Part shown: one piece after another, positions 41,701-43,775 of the stretch | How positions within the stretch are numbered: position 1 is the first letter of the stretch | Layout: each line of letters starts with the position of its first letter | Assembly: GCA_003232385.1 (NCBI GenBank) | Contig: QIJE01000037.1 | Span: 1 to 43,775 of the forward strand | Length of the DNA: 43,775 bases | Source: a bacterium | GTDB lineage: Bacteria; SZUA-79; Acidulodesulfobacterales; Acidulodesulfobacteraceae | Direction of reading: 5' to 3' | Notes under the pieces: model-generated | What the model was told of the DNA's origin: nothing | The model's database searches: none | What the model saw: the letters and a program-made list of their open reading frames with translations, nothing else | Translations under genes and position numbers: made by a program

Positions 41701-43775
41701 TTACGGCAACTGAAACCAAGAAGTATGTATAAATTTAGACGGCATCGATGGTATATTTTGAGTCAAAACTACTCCGCTTGATGTCGTTATTAAGATTTTT
41801 TTATGCGATACAACCGGGGTCGACGGTGCTCCGGAGCCTATAGTCAAAGACTGAACCGCTCCGCTGCCCAGCGCCGCCGTATTTGAAATCGTGACCGTTC
41901 CGCTGCTTGACGTGGTAATCGTTCCTCCGCCGTTTAAATAATAAACCGCATACAATTTCGCTGTTCCGGAGCCGCAGGCATTCACCGCCGCAGACGGTGT
42001 ATAAGTTACAAAATATACTATATTGTCATATACGATAGGCGTACCTACTACCTTTTCGCCGGAACTTAATTTTATATACCAACCATTGCTTCCTGCGGTT
42101 CCGATGCCGCTTGTACCGGTTTCATTAATTAAATCGGTTTCATTATAGGCGCCCGTAGCGCATTCACCGATTCCTGGAGTCCCCTTCGTATTTAATCCTA
42201 TTAATTCATTATCCCTCGTCGTGTTTACTTCCGTTAAGTTTTCCCTGTTACCCGTACCGAAATACAGCCATAAATTGCCGGAGGTATCATAAGAAATTGC
42301 CGGAGGAAAAAAGATATTTAACGGAACAGTCGTTGACGCATCAGAATCGAAAACCCTGCACCCCTTCCATTTAGACGGAACCGCCCCGTATGGTATATTA
42401 AACGCCCACATCTGACCCCCTAAATCTCCGACATAAAAGGCTTGAAGCCGAAAACTAGAGCTTAAAACAGGCGATACGGCAGACGGTATGGAATATTTCA
42501 TATTAGCATTATAGAACTTCCATAACTCTTGCTTGTTAATATAATTAGGAGCAGTGGTTCCGATATTCACCGGGTTAGGTTCAACATATAACGAATAGAC
42601 TGCCTGTCCCGCCGAGTTATTTGATGAATAACCTCCCCCCATAAAAGCGGCATAGGTCTTAACGAACTGCGGAGCAACCTCGGGACTCGGCGGAAGAGGA
42701 TTATTTCCGCATATCCCCGTGCCCGCGGTCTTGTAATTCGGATTCGGAAGGCATATATAAGCTATTAAGGGTTCCGACCATGTATTGCCCATCGGGTGGT
42801 CTTTTGAGGCCGAAGCATCCGAAAAGTCCCATAAAGGGTTGGGATAACCGTTTGTTAAGTTGGAAGGATCAGTCAGTCCCAAAGCATAATAAGCCCGCCC
42901 TCCGTTTCTTTCACCGTCGACTAATACCGTATGCCAGCTGCTTACAGGCGTGCCGGTCGTAGTTATCGGATAGTCGGACGTATCCGTACCGTTAGTCGTT
43001 CCGTTAAAAACATTGCCGAAGAACACGTCGCTTACATGCGGAGTAGAATCGACAAATTCAAAAATAGATGGTTTTGTGACCGACGTTTCATACCACTCAG
43101 TGATTTTGGGCAAGGTTGAAGAGCCGGCTGTATCTAAAAAATTAGGCGGGATATAACCGAAAAGCTCCGCCCCGGTTCCATCGGTATAAGAACTCGTGCT
43201 GCTATCCCACGTCCCCGCATCAAAACCGTGAAGCATGCCGTCGTTGGCTCCGACTGCCAAAACCTGTTGCCTTGTAGCATAGAGTTTTTTAAACGCCTGA
43301 TACGACGTGCTTGAATAGGGATACGGCGGCGGACCGACTAAGACGGGGTCGGAATGAAATATCGCTCCCAATTTCCAATTATCCGTAGCACTATCGGGAT
43401 TTAAAACAAAATTTATGATATCATCGGCGCAGGCGCTTTCCGATCTTTCCGATAAAGAATTCGGGCAGACCGTCGAATAATTACCCGCCGTTAATCCCAA
43501 TAATGATTCTAAATTTGCCGTATTGGATGTATTAAATTCGACGGCAGTATTTAAACCGGTAGTCGGATCAATTTTGGATGTGATTATATACCTTGACGAG
43601 GCGGGTTTCGTTTGAAGGGCGCCGCCTGCACCGTTGCCGTTATCCCAGTACGAATCACTGGTAATTATCTGTCCGCTGGCGTTGACGGCGAGGCCGTCGG
43701 GGCCTATTAACTGTCCCTGTGCGTTTAATTTAAAGAGAAAAACGTTGCCTTCTCCCCAAAGGGGCTGATTTAACG
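41701..43775 (-). CDS. pilY1: PilY1-like type IV pilus tip/adhesin protein, C-terminal part (runs off right edge)
   Basis: The open frame extends beyond the right edge; about 690 residues lie in the window (a TTG at 43500 is only an internal codon). The C-terminal beta-propeller of PilY1/PilC is recognised by WKLGAIFHSDPVLVG, QQVLAVGANDGMLHGFDAG, ELFGYIPPNFL, TWSEPLIAYI, YVGDLGGQMWAFNIPYG, YFGTGNRENL and NAVYYL-type blades. PilY1 sits at the tip of type IV pili and acts in adhesion and mechanosensing. The N-terminal, often von Willebrand-like, half is outside. Upstream piece starts QPLWGEGNVFLFKLNAQG, also typical. A pseudopilin is at 29799. Confidence 0.92.
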   Translation of the reverse strand, partial: LNQPLWGEGNVFLFKLNAQGQLIGPDGLAVNASGQIITSDSYWDNGNGAGGALQTKPASSRYIITSKIDPTTGLNTAVEFNTSNTANLESLLGLTAGNYSTVCPNSLSERSESACADDIINFVLNPDSATDNWKLGAIFHSDPVLVGPPPYPYSSTSYQAFKKLYATRQQVLAVGANDGMLHGFDAGTWDSSTSSYTDGTGAELFGYIPPNFLDTAGSSTLPKITEWYETSVTKPSIFEFVDSTPHVSDVFFGNVFNGTTNGTDTSDYPITTTGTPVSSWHTVLVDGERNGGRAYYALGLTDPSNLTNGYPNPLWDFSDASASKDHPMGNTWSEPLIAYICLPNPNYKTAGTGICGNNPLPPSPEVAPQFVKTYAAFMGGGYSSNNSAGQAVYSLYVEPNPVNIGTTAPNYINKQELWKFYNANMKYSIPSAVSPVLSSSFRLQAFYVGDLGGQMWAFNIPYGAVPSKWKGCRVFDSDASTTVPLNIFFPPAISYDTSGNLWLYFGTGNRENLTEVNTTRDNELIGLNTKGTPGIGECATGAYNETDLINETGTSGIGTAGSNGWYIKLSSGEKVVGTPIVYDNIVYFVTYTPSAAVNACGSGTAKLYAVYYLNGGGTITTSSSGTVTISNTAALGSGAVQSLTIGSGAPSTPVVSHKKILITTSSGVVLTQNIPSMPSKFIHTSWFQLP

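Noticed and set aside
42780-43119. Plus-strand frames over pilY1
   Set aside because: Arg/Pro/Ser-rich shadow products of the higher-GC pilY1 codons, without start signals.

Overview
This 43.8-kb window is an AT-rich, gene-dense bacterial chromosome segment. It holds conserved single-copy housekeeping genes (ffh-rpsP-rimM-trmD-rplS, gltX, hisS, ileS, rnhB, tpiA, nadE) mixed with lineage-specific energy-metabolism genes. Lipoprotein and exported multiheme c-type cytochromes, a Spy-like periplasmic protein, an outer-membrane porin, a PilY1 pilus-tip protein and a GGDEF sensor indicate a Gram-negative cell. The two-subunit pyruvate carboxylase, MtrA/DUF4346 protein, sulfur-trafficking genes and AmmeMemoRadiSam parts suggest a deltaproteobacterium-like anaerobe or microaerophile with sulfur metabolism. 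A low-GC acidophilic lineage such as Candidatus Acidulodesulfobacterales would fit, but that placement is inference. No transposase, integrase, CRISPR array, rRNA or phage gene was seen.

Layout. 1-533 (-): start of a porin-like gene that leaves the window. 1090-3036 (+): TetR regulator, then a five-heme lipoprotein cytochrome split by a frameshift. 3079-8106 (-): a sulfur operon read from the right as triheme cytochrome, YeeE/YedE transporter, cysteine-rich TusA-like protein, canonical TusA, a DsrE-like protein, two more small proteins, periplasmic rhodanese and Spy-like protein. It has a good sigma70 promoter at its head and a hairpin terminator at its tail. 8527-12807 (+): DUF996 membrane protein, then the ffh-rpsP-rimM-trmD-rplS-acylphosphatase operon. 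12825-30359 (-): a long run of mostly housekeeping genes: rsmI, split glutamine-dependent NAD synthetase, yraN, rnhB, gltX, MEMO-like protein, pyruvate carboxylase B and A, HAD phosphatase, hisS, DsrE, tpiA, ileS, 2-hydroxyacid dehydrogenase, a small two-repeat secreted protein and a pseudopilin. 30569-32622 (+): RmlC-like epimerase, glyoxalase I and MtrA-like corrinoid protein. 32712-32785 (-): tRNA-Gln(CUG). 32999-37684 (-): AmmeMemoRadiSam radical SAM enzyme and a 1208-residue diguanylate cyclase. 37940-38203 (+): small unknown protein, converging on a 19-codon Lys/Ser-rich mini-gene. 38476-43775 (-): RNase J, PlsC, an exported small protein and PilY1 running off the right edge.

How the parts work together. 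The 3.1-8.1 kb operon looks like a complete sulfur-handling module: import of thiosulfate or another sulfur species (YeeE/YedE), persulfide relay (TusA/DsrE-like), periplasmic sulfur transfer (rhodanese) and electron transfer (cytochrome). It closely resembles the YTD-type clusters (YedE, TusA, DsrE plus small unknown proteins) proposed as markers of sulfur disproportionation. It is the most interesting part of the window, followed by the bacterial MtrA-like protein and the 19-residue mini-gene.
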